Positions 26,233-36,109 of a stretch of 64,000 nt of DNA are shown piece by piece. The translations under genes and the position numbers were made by a program. The stretch lies in assembly GCA_030620095.1 (NCBI GenBank), contig JAUTXW010001351.1:496001-560000 (forward strand), given 5' to 3'. Origin of the DNA: Kuschelorhynchus macadamiae. Taxonomy: Eukaryota > Arthropoda > Insecta > Coleoptera > Curculionidae. The notes under the pieces were generated by a model. That model was given only the letters and a program-made list of their open reading frames with translations, had not been told where the DNA came from and did no database searches. Positions within the stretch are counted from its first letter, which is position 1, and each line of letters starts with the position of its first letter.

Positions 26233-27684
26233 TTACGTTTCGGATTTCTGTCCCTTGTCCGAGGGCGAGGAACCTGAAATAATTTGGGAAGAATGAGCTT
26301 TCTTCTTTTTTGGTCTTTTAATATTTGAAGCGTGAATTTTTAATGTTTTATTGCCGTGAGTAGGTGCAATTTTGGCAGTTTTAGTATTTGGATCTACTGA
26401 AACAATATTTTCGGGTTTGTATTTGTTCTTTGTTTTACTTCGTTTTTGGGTATTTTTAACAAATACTTTTTCGGGGATTTCTGGGAGTTTCTCGCGATTT
26501 TCGTTAACTTTGTTTATCGAGCTAATTTTTTTGTTTTGAATGTCCTCGTTAATTTTTTGGTATAATAGTCTAACTTTTTCTTTATGATTTTCGACATAGT
26601 TATTAACTAGCTGATTTTCTAAGTCAATGTTAAAAGGGGATTCGGTTTTTAAATGCCCAGTTATAATTTCATATGGTTTCGAGTTCGTAACAGAATGAAT
26701 AGTGTTATTATATGCCAAAAGGGCATAGTTTACCTTTATTTCGATAGGTTCCGATTTGTATTCGCTCTGATTATTTAGTAATCTCACGTGTTCGATCAAA
26801 GTTGAGTGGAAACGTTCGATTACTCCGTTAGATTCAGGATGTTGACTACTGATAAAATGAACTTTTATTTTATGTGTTTTAAGTAGTTCTTGGACTACAG
26901 TATTTTTAAATTCGTTCCCGTTATCTGAAATGATTTGTTCGGGTATGCAGTGGTGTGTGAAATATTTAACGAGCTTATTAGACACTTCGATGCCTTGCGC
27001 AGAGTCAAGTTTGTATGCTTGTGCATATTTTGAAAAGGAATTAATTATTGTAAGAAATTTGCAATTTTCAAGAGAAATAGTGTCTACATGTACTATTTGG
27101 AATGGTCTAGTGGCTGTAGGCGTATTGTTGTATTCGACTCTTATGGGTCTGCGGTCGTATTTTGTAATTAAACAAAGTTCGCAATTATTTATGAAATTTT
27201 GGATAGTTCTTTGCTGGTTTGGCCAGTAGTAAATTGATTTTATTCTTTTCTCAGTTTCTTCTATTCCTCTGTGGTTAGTATTTCCTTCTTGATGGTTTCG
27301 TATAATTTGATCTATTTCCTCTTCGATTGTGACGTCAATCAATTTCTTCGTACACTTTATTAGTTTTATTTGCGAATTTTTAAAGTATTGTTGAAGGACA
27401 TTGCTAAATGTTTCGTATATAGGGTCTTCAAAATATACATAATATTTAGTATGAGGAACTATGCGTTCTTTTAAAAATTTAACAATATCTTGTTCTAAAT
27501 TATTTTGGGAAAGTTGAATGAGAGTGCGTTGTTTTGTTTTGAATAGTTTTATTACGGACGTTTCTGCGGGGTTAAAGTTTACCAGAGAAATTATGATTTG
27601 ATTTTTCCCGTAATTTACTGGGCAATCCACGATTGGAATACCGATAAGTGGGTTTTCGTGACTAGAGTGTAACCATGGCGTCAT
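26233..27684 (-). CDS. Errantivirus integrase, intact frame
   Basis: 483-codon uninterrupted frame carrying the integrase part of pol. The HHCC zinc region is present (NTNHRGIEE, CELCLITKYDR). The catalytic triad is complete: VDTISL, then ISDNGNEFK, then NGVIERFHSTL. The C-terminus is long and basic (RPKKKKAHSSQ). Integrase joins element cDNA into the host genome. It normally comes from a Gag-Pol polyprotein, but here it is separated from RNase H by a frameshift near 27670, so it would not be made by normal pol translation. It ends 30 bp before the envelope frame. The first residues (about 27684-27600) belong to the linker after RNase H rather than to a true start. Confidence 0.85.
   Translation of the reverse strand: MTPWLHSSHENPLIGIPIVDCPVNYGKNQIIISLVNFNPAETSVIKLFKTKQRTLIQLSQNNLEQDIVKFLKERIVPHTKYYVYFEDPIYETFSNVLQQYFKNSQIKLIKCTKKLIDVTIEEEIDQIIRNHQEGNTNHRGIEETEKRIKSIYYWPNQQRTIQNFINNCELCLITKYDRRPIRVEYNNTPTATRPFQIVHVDTISLENCKFLTIINSFSKYAQAYKLDSAQGIEVSNKLVKYFTHHCIPEQIISDNGNEFKNTVVQELLKTHKIKVHFISSQHPESNGVIERFHSTLIEHVRLLNNQSEYKSEPIEIKVNYALLAYNNTIHSVTNSKPYEIITGHLKTESPFNIDLENQLVNNYVENHKEKVRLLYQKINEDIQNKKISSINKVNENREKLPEIPEKVFVKNTQKRSKTKNKYKPENIVSVDPNTKTAKIAPTHGNKTLKIHASNIKRPKKKKAHSSQIISGSSPSDKGQKSET
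26274..26275 (-). promoter_or_regulatory. Candidate env splice acceptor
   Basis: Minus-strand CCCAAATTATTTCAG followed by an open env-phase frame leading into the envelope. It lies inside the integrase 3' end, as expected for a spliced env message in errantiviruses. It pairs logically with the donor at 30932. No RNA evidence. Confidence 0.4.
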
Positions 27685-29760
27685 CTTCTACGGCGTTCAA
27701 TTGATTGTCTAAGTCTCCCGCTTCTGCAATTACTGACTCAGCATTTTCATTTTCCAATTCCCTATGAAAATTCTCCATATATCCGAAAATGTCTTGTATT
27801 AGTTTCGATGGTCCTGTTTCGTTTAGGTTGAGTTCTATACGAGATAGGGCATCTGCGTTTTTGTTCAGGCTACCTTTTTTGTATATAATCTCATAGTCAA
27901 ACTCTTCAAGTTTTAATCTCCACCTGACCAACTTGGAATTTGGTTCTTTCAGAGAAAACAGCCATTGTAGTGGTTTGTGGTCTGTAACGATTTTAGATTT
28001 TCGTCCCAATAACTATGGTCGGAAATATTTTGTCGCCCACACTATTGCTAATAATTCTTTTTCGATCGTTGAATAATTTATTTCCGATTCGCTAAGTGTT
28101 CTGCTAGCGTACGCCACTGGTAAATCTGACCCAATTTTTCCTTGTGACAATACGGCTCCTAACGCAAAATTACTTGCGTCTGTTGTCAGTATAAACAATT
28201 CTTCAAAATTAGGATATTTTAATATGGGTTCATTAGATAATAGTTGTTTACATAATTCAAAACAGCTGATATAATCGGGGTCTTTTACATTGATAATAGC
28301 GTCCTTCTTTAACCGTTTTGTTAATGGTTTAGTGAGTTTTGCGAAGTCTTTGACGAATTTTCTGTAGTAGCCTAATAGACCGAGAAAGCCTTTTAATTCT
28401 TTAGGATTTTTAGGAATTGGGTATTTTTGTATAGCGCGTATTTTATCGGGATTTGGTTTTATTCCTTCCGGTGTTACGATGTGTCCCAAATATGCCACTT
28501 CCTTTCTAAGAAATTCTGACTTGTCTAGCTGTATCTTAAAGTTTGCAGTTCTTAGGCGTTCAAATACCTCTCTAAGCCTTAGTATGTATTCTTATAAGCT
28601 TGTAGAGAATATTATAATATCATCAAGATATACTAAACATCTTTCATTTTGAACACCTCTCAAGATATTGTCCATTACCCTTTGGAAAGTTGCTGGTGCA
28701 TTTCTTAAGCCAAAAGGCATACGCAGATATTCATAATGGCCTTGCTCAGTATTGAACGCTGTCTTTTGTATGTCTTCTTCGGCTATTTCTATTTGATGGA
28801 ATCCCGACACTAGGTCCAGGGTTGAAAAATATTGGCATCTGCCTAATTTATCGAGTAAATCGGCAATATTTGGTAGCGAATATCGATCTCCTATCGTTTT
28901 ATCGTTCAATTTACGATAATCTACCACAATTCGCCATTTCCGATTTCCTGATGCATCCATTTTTTTGGGAACTACCCAGATCGGTGAAGACCAGGGTGAA
29001 CTAGAAGGTCTTATGATATTTTGGTCTAACATATCTTGAATTTGTTTATGCACTTCTTTTTTGTGTATTTCAGGATACCTGTACGACTTTGTATACACCG
29101 GTATTTCGTCTTTAGTCTTAATAGAATGTTTGACTTCGTTAGTAAAGGTCAATTGATTTCCTTCGATATGAAAGATATCAGAATATTCCTTAACCAGGTT
29201 TAAGATAGCTGAACGCTCTTCAGGATTCATATGTTCAGTCCTAACTTTTGAAATATCGAACCTAAATTTTTCCGTGTAATATTGATTTAAATTAGAACTA
29301 ATCTGGTCCCTACATTCAAATTGATTAAAATCAATAACATCGATTGATTCTAAAACTTCGAGTTTTTTTGAATTTTCCGAGGGATTTAAAATAGTACATA
29401 TTGCCTCGTATTTATTTACACGCGTCACACATTCCGGTATTTCCACTCCACATGTTTTCATATATGGTATAATAATGTCACCGTTTTCAATATTATTTAC
29501 TCTTATCTTAACTACTTGCTCACAGCGAGGTTGTAATATGATGTTATTAGAGAAAACGTTCCTACTTTCGTGGTACAATATATTTGCCTGACTTTCAGGT
29601 GTAACTAGTATATTTTTATCGAGAATAATATTAGCATTTAATAATTTTAAATTATCTATTCCTAATAGACAATCGAATTGGCTATGAAAATTAAACAGAT
29701 AGAATTTTAAACACTTTTTGTTTTTCCCGAATATTTTTGGACAAGGTATAACAGCGCTAA
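27662..29760 (-). pseudogene. Errantivirus pol: protease remnant, reverse transcriptase, RNase H
   Basis: One phase from about 29760 to 27662 with two in-frame stops. The start reads FHSQFDCLLGIDNLK, the C-terminal part of the protease; the DTG/DSG active site is absent. RT follows with IRPSSSPWSSPIWVVPKK, FSTLDLVSGFHQIEI (catalytic D), YEYLRMPFGLRNAPATFQR and CLVYLDDIIIFS (catalytic DD). A stop lies at 28592-28594, then FLGLLGYYRKFVKDFAKL. RNase H has FILTTDASNFALGAVLSQ, TIEKELLAIVWATKYFRP, a stop at 28013-28015 where the sister element has tyrosine, and IVTDHKPLQWLFSLKEP to ADALSR. Both stops look like single nonsense changes. Confidence 0.9.
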
Positions 29761-30731
29761 AGTTTTCTATAGATGTACCGTGTTGTTTGCCTAAAATTTT
29801 GGGAATTTGTTCTAAAATTATGATTGGGTTGTCTAAAATTTTGATTGCTTTGATTTGGCCTGAAAGTATTTACTGTTGAAATGCTCATGGGTGTTGGTTT
29901 AGGTAAATTTAAATTTTTATTTTGGTTTCCACCGAAAACATTTTGATTGTTAACAGGCACACTTGGACCTGGTCTAGGGGTAAAATTATTTTGACTTGTA
30001 AATAAGTTTTGGTTATTGCGATTGAAATGAGCAACATTGCCTTGATTGTTAAAATGAGCTAATTGAAACGGATAATTCCTTCGCACAATTTGTATGTGGG
30101 AATTATTATTATTCTTATTTTGAAAACTTGTAGATGGTTTATTTGGCGCTTTGTTTTTATTTTGACATGATTCTAATTGAAAATTATTCGTTAACATGCC
30201 AAGAGCTTCATTCAAATTATGCGGATTTTTGGATCTCATTAAGGAGCCAATGGGATCTTTGAGGCCTCTAAGTAATACTCTTAAAGCTAACGCATTATGG
30301 TATTCTTTAAGTATCAAACATGCATTGTTTGCGCTGTGTGTTGTAATATAAGAACAAATTAAATTAGGTATTTGTTGAATTCTTGAATAAAACTCGAAAG
30401 GAGATTCGTTTTGTTGTTGCTTATAGTCTGCCAATTCAAGAGCTAAAGTGAATAAATCTCTTTTATCCGCATATGCGTGAATAAAAGATGTTTTTAGGTC
30501 ATCGAATTTTCGTATGACACAAGAAGAAATATTAATGGCAGCTTCACCTTTAATTTTTGAAATTATACTAGACATGAGATATTCATTTTGAAAATTATCC
30601 TCATCCTCAGTATCGTAAAATTTCGTTACTAATTTTTGACAAATCTCTAAAAATCTAGGGAGAAGCTCTGCTTCACCACAAAAATCTGGGATCATATTTA
30701 AATATTCAGATTTTAATGTTGGGGGTGCCAT
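29757..30731 (-). CDS. gag: Errantivirus Gag, C-terminally truncated
   Basis: 324-codon frame starting at ATG 30731. The first 200 residues look like an errantivirus capsid (MIPDFCGEAELLPRFLEIC, TSFIHAYADKRDLFTLALEL, LRGLKDPIGSLMRS). The C-terminal third is rich in asparagine, glutamine and phenylalanine (HFNRNNQNLF, QPNHNFRTNSQNFRQ). It lacks any CCHC zinc knuckle, which is common in this group. The frame runs directly into the protease remnant, and the protease active site is missing. A deletion therefore removed the Gag end and protease start. It assembles intracellular or virus-like particles in the family; here it is probably non-functional. Confidence 0.8.
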   Translation of the reverse strand: MAPPTLKSEYLNMIPDFCGEAELLPRFLEICQKLVTKFYDTEDEDNFQNEYLMSSIISKIKGEAAINISSCVIRKFDDLKTSFIHAYADKRDLFTLALELADYKQQQNESPFEFYSRIQQIPNLICSYITTHSANNACLILKEYHNALALRVLLRGLKDPIGSLMRSKNPHNLNEALGMLTNNFQLESCQNKNKAPNKPSTSFQNKNNNNSHIQIVRRNYPFQLAHFNNQGNVAHFNRNNQNLFTSQNNFTPRPGPSVPVNNQNVFGGNQNKNLNLPKPTPMSISTVNTFRPNQSNQNFRQPNHNFRTNSQNFRQTTRYIYRKL

Positions 30732-30733
30732 TT

Positions 30734-30919
30734 TTATTTAATTTGGCTTAAGGAAGTTTCAATAAAATTTAATTCTTTATGAAATTTATTTTCTTCAAAA
30801 TTTTTTGTAATTGGAGATCTCGAACGTGATCTACTTTTTCTTGAACGATTCAAGAGGGGTGAGTCAGAATCAGAATTAGATGTACTACTAGATTTACTAC
30901 GGTGGCCTCTATAAGACAT
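30734..30919 (-). CDS. Short RS-rich frame upstream of gag
   Basis: About 60 codons from ATG 30919, rich in serine and arginine (RSRKSRSRSRSP near the middle). It ends two bases before the gag ATG, in a different phase. The sister element at 49445 has a longer serine-rich Gag N-terminus, so this may be the original N-terminal part of Gag separated by a frameshift, or a small leader frame. Either reading is inference. Confidence 0.45.
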   Translation of the reverse strand: MSYRGHRSKSSSTSNSDSDSPLLNRSRKSRSRSRSPITKNFEENKFHKELNFIETSLSQIK

Positions 30920-30930
30920 AAAGAGCACTT

Positions 30931-30932
30931 AC
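30931..30932 (-). promoter_or_regulatory. Candidate errantivirus splice donor
   Basis: Minus strand ACGCT|GTAAGTGC, a strong donor consensus 13 bp upstream of the first ATG. In errantiviruses, a leader donor joins to an acceptor near the end of pol to make env mRNA. Confidence 0.45.
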
Positions 30933-31061
30933 AGCGTTAGCATCAAAATCTCCATGAAATAATCCAAGAGCACTGATTTTCCTTCAGGAACTCTTCTCAC
31001 TAGGTTACTTATCCCTTTCGCCTAGCTGGACACTTATATCACGACTTAGAGAGTTTTTTAC

Positions 31062-31123
31062 GGCTTGCCTACGTGAGAACGATGAAGGTTATTATAATAA
31101 CACGGATAAGGTGTCCCATAACT
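31062..31123 (-). repeat. 5' LTR remnant (62 bp)
   Basis: Identical to 24557-24618. The rest of the LTR, the primer-binding site and part of the leader are missing; the sequence switches to unrelated leader sequence after the shared GGCTTGCC (plus-strand sense). The plus-strand flank is ATATGTAT, compatible with a TATA-like target. Confidence 0.9.
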
Positions 31124-31149
31124 TATATGTATTTTTTGATATAGTGTTC

Positions 31150-31275
31150 TTCAACCAAAAATGTAAGATTGTTCTACGGTATATATAGAAACACTATAGT
31201 TGTTTCATATGAGTTTCAATCAATTTACGTTTCGGCTACTTCAGCCTTTTTCAAAAAAGTGTATCAACTAAAACA
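31150..31275 (-). repeat. Dispersed hairpin-bearing repeat, copy on minus strand
   Basis: Reverse-complement relative of 9966-10122. On the minus strand the core is GAAAAAGGCTGAAGTAGCCG followed by AAACGT (31252-31226). The blocks CTATAGTGTTTCTA and CATTTTTGGTTGAAGAAC follow, in the same order as in the other copy. It lies directly beside the 5' LTR of the errantivirus, just as the other copy lies beside a Gypsy LTR. Confidence 0.65.
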
Positions 31276-31805
31276 GAAACATTAATAATGATTTTTTTAC
31301 AATTTCTGATGTCGCCATTTTGTTTTAGCATATTGGATTTTCACCAAAATATAACCATTTTATCCCTATATGACTTGATTTTAACCGGATAAGCAGTTTT
31401 TAAGTCCCATACAGACCCACAAGCTGTACAAGACATATTTATGCCCCTTAAAAATATCGAAGATCTACTTGCATTACACACAAAATGTAATGTCTACTAT
31501 TTGACTATCTAGACTATTTTTAGTGCAAATTTGAAACGAATCGATTTTGCCTTTCTCTAGTCATCGAATGTTATTTATATATACACATCCAAACAGACAT
31601 TATATATATTTTTTTTAAAATATGTTTTTCGATTTTCGGTTTGGCTGGTAAATGCAAAAGTAGAAAATATCGTATATGCGTTTTTTGGGGACCGCTTTAT
31701 ATATTTATAGCCGGAGACCTCGTGACAAAAAACTGCAATAGTTTTGTAATGGCTCATATTTTAATATGATGGAGTATTAAGGGTGTACATAAGCCAGCAT
31801 CAACT
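31276..31805. other. Intergenic, nothing recognised
   Basis: AT-rich sequence. No coding frame of more than 60 codons has family resemblance, and I see no repeat structure. Confidence 0.5.
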
Positions 31806-32125
31806 AGCAGGGTCAGATAGTGGGACATAGAGGCGTGCACTAGATATCCATACTTCCAGCGACTGCTGACTGCGTCTGTTCCATTATACTGGGTTCTGAC
31901 ACTTTTTCTTTAATTATATATAGTAGTTAAGTAGTAAACAAACTATCAGCCATTACAAACTTTTGTATTGACATTCTTATTCCACAATTAAGCGGTCTGA
32001 CCACCTTCTCGCGTGTTTTGTTCTTTAAACAAGTTTTTAACTATTTCGAAACAGTTGCAGTGGTGAAAGTAATGATTTAACATACTTCAAAGCCCGCCGT
32101 CGCCAGGTGTCCCACTACTTGACTA
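31806..32125. mobile_element. Possible MITE with imperfect terminal inverted repeats
   Basis: The left end GGTCAGATAGTGGGACATAG (31811-31830) matches, inverted, the right end around 32105-32123 (read inward: GTCAAGTAGTGGGACACCTG). GGCG follows on both sides. The core GTGGGACA is perfect. No clear target duplication was found, so the outer boundaries and superfamily are uncertain. Confidence 0.45.
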
Positions 32126-32825
32126 CTGACTTATATATTTTTTGTATCCTGAAAACTACATCATATTGATATCTGAGCCAGCTATTATAAAACTCTTGCA
32201 GTTTCTTGTAATGAGTTCTTGGGTTATTAGGCTATTCTGTATAATGGAAAAAACTAAAAGAAATTTTACGTGTTTAACTGTGTTTTGAGCAAAGCAAATG
32301 CATCACAAATACAATTTTTTTAAGTTGACCTCTCCCTCTTCCACTCGAAAATATTGAAATTATCTTTTTTGTTACATTTTTGACTAATGTCAAAACTTGC
32401 GAATGCACCAAAAATGTTCTTATATCACTGATTTTCTCCTTTCTTGTCACAAAATAAGTTTTTTAAATCACTCACAATTGTCGAGAAATCGACATGACAA
32501 TTTAACAGCAGTCAAAATATTTGACAGTAATTATCGTATTTTCACTCGATCTAGTTATATGTATACACAATTTCAAAGTAATCGTTGAAGTGAAACTGGT
32601 TCAAAAATTGCGGAACCAAATACTTGCTTCATTCTGCGTCGCGCCGTCAAACCCATCTAGAAAACTGACAGCTTTGTTTAAAATAAAAAATGTTTTACTC
32701 AAATTGTTGACCTAGGACCCTAGAGGCGACACGGACATTTCTTCGTTGTGTTTATTTCTTTCATTCAGGGTTAGCCATGTATATAATAAAGGGCTGAACG
32801 TGAAATCACTTATATTTGGGACACC
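32126..32825. other. Intergenic, nothing recognised
   Basis: Small overlapping open frames (32397-32715) are short and without family resemblance. I see no supported exon. Confidence 0.45.
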
Positions 32826-33995
32826 TCTGTAGCATCTTTATTTTAACATTCTACGATTTATTTCAATGCCGGATTTTCTAGTAGGAAATTAAAATATTTC
32901 TTTTTAATTTGGAACTTTTTTGAAGTTATTATTACATTACAGATACAATCCCAGAGTAGGGCTGTTACCTTATTTAGTGTCAACGAAACCCCTACTGATC
33001 GATAAATCAGTCTTTCGGTTGACATCTTTTTACAACGTTACCAATTCTGTCGCTTATCTTCTGAGTTTCATGATCATCATAGATTGACATCAATGATTTC
33101 GTTAATTCGGATTTTCCTATATAACACGGGTTCTCCCTGAATCAATCAGCTGTTAGGTTAGGTTAGGTTGATCGATGAAAGAAAGATCAAAGGCTCATTT
33201 AGATAAGTCAGTTTGGTCTGGCTTCTCGTGGTCAAAAGACAAAAAGACATGCAGGTGTCTTAGAAGATTTTTAGAAATTTTCTTTTGTCTAGTGCTGCAT
33301 AATCGCACCTGGGATATCTTTATGTATTTCTTAAAGGGAGAGACGTTTTTTGGTTTTCTTTAACTTTTCGGCAAAATCTGGGGCATTTGTTGATTCCCTT
33401 AAGCTATGTTTTTCTTCACCTTTTTTTATTGAAAGACCGTGCCAATACCTAGGATTTCTCTTGGTGATGTAGCTGACTTGGGATGAGCTAATTCTCCCCA
33501 GTTCCAGTGCAACTTTTTGGATTAGAATCCAGTTCTTTCCATATTTTTTTTCTGGTGTAACTTTGTGAAATTTAAGCCCTTCAGGCAAATTTCATGATAT
33601 ACATTTTTTTGTATTCTTTTAATTATGTAGCTACATAATAATATATCTGATTAGCAATGTAAATCGTAATCTGATTATGATGATACTAATTGGTTAGATA
33701 ATACATGTTTTGTACATATTTATATAAATAGATTACTTGATCAAGAAAACGGTATTTGAATGATTTAGTTATCCGGGTCCTCTTTGTTAACAAAGTTTCA
33801 ATGCCTAAAGTTTAATTTATCAGTTCTGGTTGTAAAGTATAATTTTGAATCCAATTATTAAATGGTAGTTATTGGAAAAATTCTAACTAAAATAGCGAAA
33901 CAAAATTATTATTATTTTTTTAAAGGTAAAGTAAATAGACTGGAACTTATTTCAAGTGTTTTTACCAATTATTTTCACAGCGGAATTACTCATAG
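32826..33995 (+). repeat. Unclassified dispersed repeat, copy C
   Basis: Aligns with copy A (939-2130) from GTAGCAT...CTACGATTTATT to GGAACTTATTTCAAGTGTTT, and with copy B near 33568-33601. It differs by an insertion of about 50 bp near 33118-33168 that contains GTTAGGTTAGGTTAGG. It has no coding frame conserved with copy A. Confidence 0.7.
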
Positions 33996-34695
33996 ATTCG
34001 GATGCAAAAATGTGAATAGTTTATTGCCTAAATAAATTCTATAAATATTATATATCAGTACACAGTATATGTACACGATCATAAATGAAAAACTCGATAA
34101 AGACAAACACTTTGTATTTAAAACTTTTCCGTGTTTTTTATATTTTTGATATAATAGAGAGCAGCTGATATTAAAAGCCAAAGTGATACATTGCCGCTCA
34201 GAGCGAGAAAATTGAGGCGCAGCGCGTCGCGGAGCTCGTCAACGCTCGAATTTCACACAAGATTTTTTCTCTTGAAATGAACTAATCCGTCAAGGTCGAT
34301 GTATTTATTTGACATTACAAAAATCTACGAAGAATGCCTACTTTCAAAATTAATATGAATTGATGATGTCAAATAAATCAGATGGTTGTTAGGGCTGGGG
34401 GCAAGGTGCCATTTTGTGCTCTTTTATGTTTGTTGTACGCGGTTGTAGAAAAACAAATGCCGCCCAGAACATTAAAAGTGGTAGCATGAAGCAATATAGC
34501 TTTCGGACTAATAACGTCGGCCCCCCATCGTTACTATTACTACTGCTACTGAGTAAATAAAAGAAGAGTAACATTAAATTGAGTATAATAATGATTTTTA
34601 AATGAATTTTGTATCAAAGAATTTGCTATATAATTAGAATATTAAAATTAAAGGCAAGACTATAGAAAGAAAAATGTCTTAGTTAGCTCACGTAC
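33996..34695. other. Intergenic with one CpG-rich 70-bp patch
   Basis: Mostly AT-rich, except 34193-34266, which is GC-rich and CpG-rich (CGCAGCGCGTCGCGGAGCTC). On the plus strand this patch is open for about 30 codons (AAQSEKIEAQRVAELVNAR near the centre) and ends at a TAA at 34283. No convincing splice acceptor precedes it. The minus strand is closed. It may be a fossil of a coding segment; I do not call a gene. Confidence 0.4.
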
Positions 34696-34889
34696 CTTTT
34701 TTAATTTCTCCGGAGCGGTTTCCCCAATTCTCTCATATGCCGGACTTGTAACGACCAATCTGCCATGTTCTTTAGTCGTTGCTGACATGTCGTGATAATC
34801 AAAGCGTCCCTTTCCTGTCGTGTTTGCTTTAGGTTTCATGAATATTTTAGTAGAGGACGCTGTCGATTGCAGTTGAAGTAAATGAATAT
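34696..34889 (-). CDS. Candidate host-gene exon (194 bp), product unknown
   Basis: On the minus strand a pyrimidine-rich acceptor, CTCATTTTTTACAG, precedes 34889. A strong donor, AAG|GTACGTGAG, follows 34696. One phase of three stays open: two bases completing a codon, then 64 codons ending at a codon boundary. The other two phases contain stops. The peptide is mixed and hydrophilic, for example MKPKANTTGKGRFDYHDM and LVVTSPAYERIGETAPE, which looks like real protein rather than low-complexity or transposon sequence. I do not recognise the family. Base composition is richer in G and C than the surroundings. Neighbouring exons are not identifiable within the window; introns may be long. Confidence 0.5.
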
Positions 34890-35379
34890 CTGTAAAAAAT
34901 GAGAAAATATGTATTATCCCTAATTTAATTTGATTTTGGCTTAAAATTGAAATTATATTTCAAGAGTTTAAATAAGAATATAATATTATATCGTTTGATT
35001 TTTAGGCAGACTAAATTGTGTATGATACTTTCAGTTATTTTAAGTCGGTAATTTTAGAAGGTAAAAATAGCGAGAAATAAAGTAATATTTAAAATATGAT
35101 TTGTGAATAACCTTAATCAGATATTTGGAAAAAAACCCTTAATATTAAAAACTCCTGTTAGAATAAGTAAGCATCACTTATTTCAAATAAATATATAAAA
35201 GTCTCCTACAGCCATAGATGGGTTGTGCTTTTGAACAGTCAGTCAGATCTACTGGCTGATTAATTCACCAGTTCCTACTGTAAGTTGTCACTTTCATCTT
35301 TATTTTCGGAATAAATCTAAAACATGTTTATTTTCGTGTTAAAGTATATTGTTTATATTTCTCTTGTTAAAGGTAAGTA
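34890..35379. other. Probable intron or intergenic sequence
   Basis: AT-rich, without coding frames. If the exon at 34696-34889 is real, this is upstream intron on the minus strand. Confidence 0.4.
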
Positions 35380-35760
35380 TTATAACGGTGAAACAAGGGT
35401 AACAGGGATAATGTGGTACAATTTGGTTACAAAGGGATTATGGCGGAATAAAATAGCGGCCTAATGAAATATTTAAAATAGCAGTTTCATAAAAACTACT
35501 TATACAATCAAGTTGAAATCTTACAAAAAAAAGTGTGAAACAGGGTTAACGTGATAAAATTTTAAAACAACTATGGCAAAACAAGATTAAAAAAAAATCC
35601 ATTTCCTGGAATAAAATCTTTTTATGGAAAAAATTAATAAATTAATAATAAATTAATTAACAACGAAATAAAAAAATTGTATTCAAGCAGTGGTTTTATT
35701 TACGTAGGTATGGTAAGTATGTTTGTTTGTACGTATGTATGTATGTTAGATCTGGACTTA
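35380..35760 (+). repeat. Minisatellite-like dispersed repeat, copy D1
   Basis: Degenerate internal repeats with the phrases CTACTTATACAATCAAGTTGAAAT, GTGTGAAACAGGG and TATGGCGGAATAAAATAGCGGC. They end in (GTAT)n (about 35705-35745). The same phrases recur at 38930-39610 in the same orientation and order, so the two are copies of one family. No terminal inverted repeat or coding frame. Confidence 0.6.
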
Positions 35761-36109
35761 AAGATCTTGACAAAAAAGGGTTAAATACGAAAAATTTCCA
35801 TATATTTGCACTAATGTGACAAATTGTTATATGGGAGTTAAATAGATGCATGTCATAAATTCTTATCAGCTAATTCAAAAACGAACATCGGGATTATTTT
35901 GCGTTCAGATATAAATTAATTTTTATTTGTTTTATTTTATCAATATTAGGCTAAATAATTTGTTGTGTTCTATGATAGAAACATGTTTAGTATGACGCTT
36001 TGGAGACTGTAATAACTACCGTGTATGCCCCATTGTGAGGGTAATGTTAGTGTCTCTCGTTTTATTGTATTGATTGTGCGAAATATAGCGCGAAAATATC
36101 ATTAAAAAT
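35761..36109. other. Intergenic, nothing recognised
   Basis: AT-rich spacer between repeat D1 and the LINE fragment. Confidence 0.5.

Larger units (their letters stand above)
24420..31123 (-). mobile_element. Errantivirus-like Gypsy element with envelope, minus strand, defective
   Basis: The order on the minus strand is 5' LTR start (31123), short RS-rich frame, gag, partial protease, RT, RNase H, integrase, envelope, purine tract AGGGTGGAGG and 3' LTR start (24618). The LTR begins AGTTATGGG, as in the gypsy/17.6 group. The two LTR starts are identical over 62 bp (31062-31123 and 24557-24618). The 5' LTR then stops abruptly, so most of it and the primer-binding site are deleted. The protease active-site region is also deleted, and pol has two in-frame stops plus one frameshift. 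The integrase is uninterrupted. The left limit (24420 as given) is approximate because no target duplication was found. Confidence 0.9.

Noticed and set aside
26930..27229. 99-codon plus-strand frame
   Set aside because: Antisense shadow of the minus-strand integrase.
33150..33170. GTTAGGTTAGGTTAGG, resembling the insect telomeric repeat TTAGG
   Set aside because: Only about three units inside an insertion in a dispersed repeat; short runs are common in insect genomes and do not indicate a telomere.
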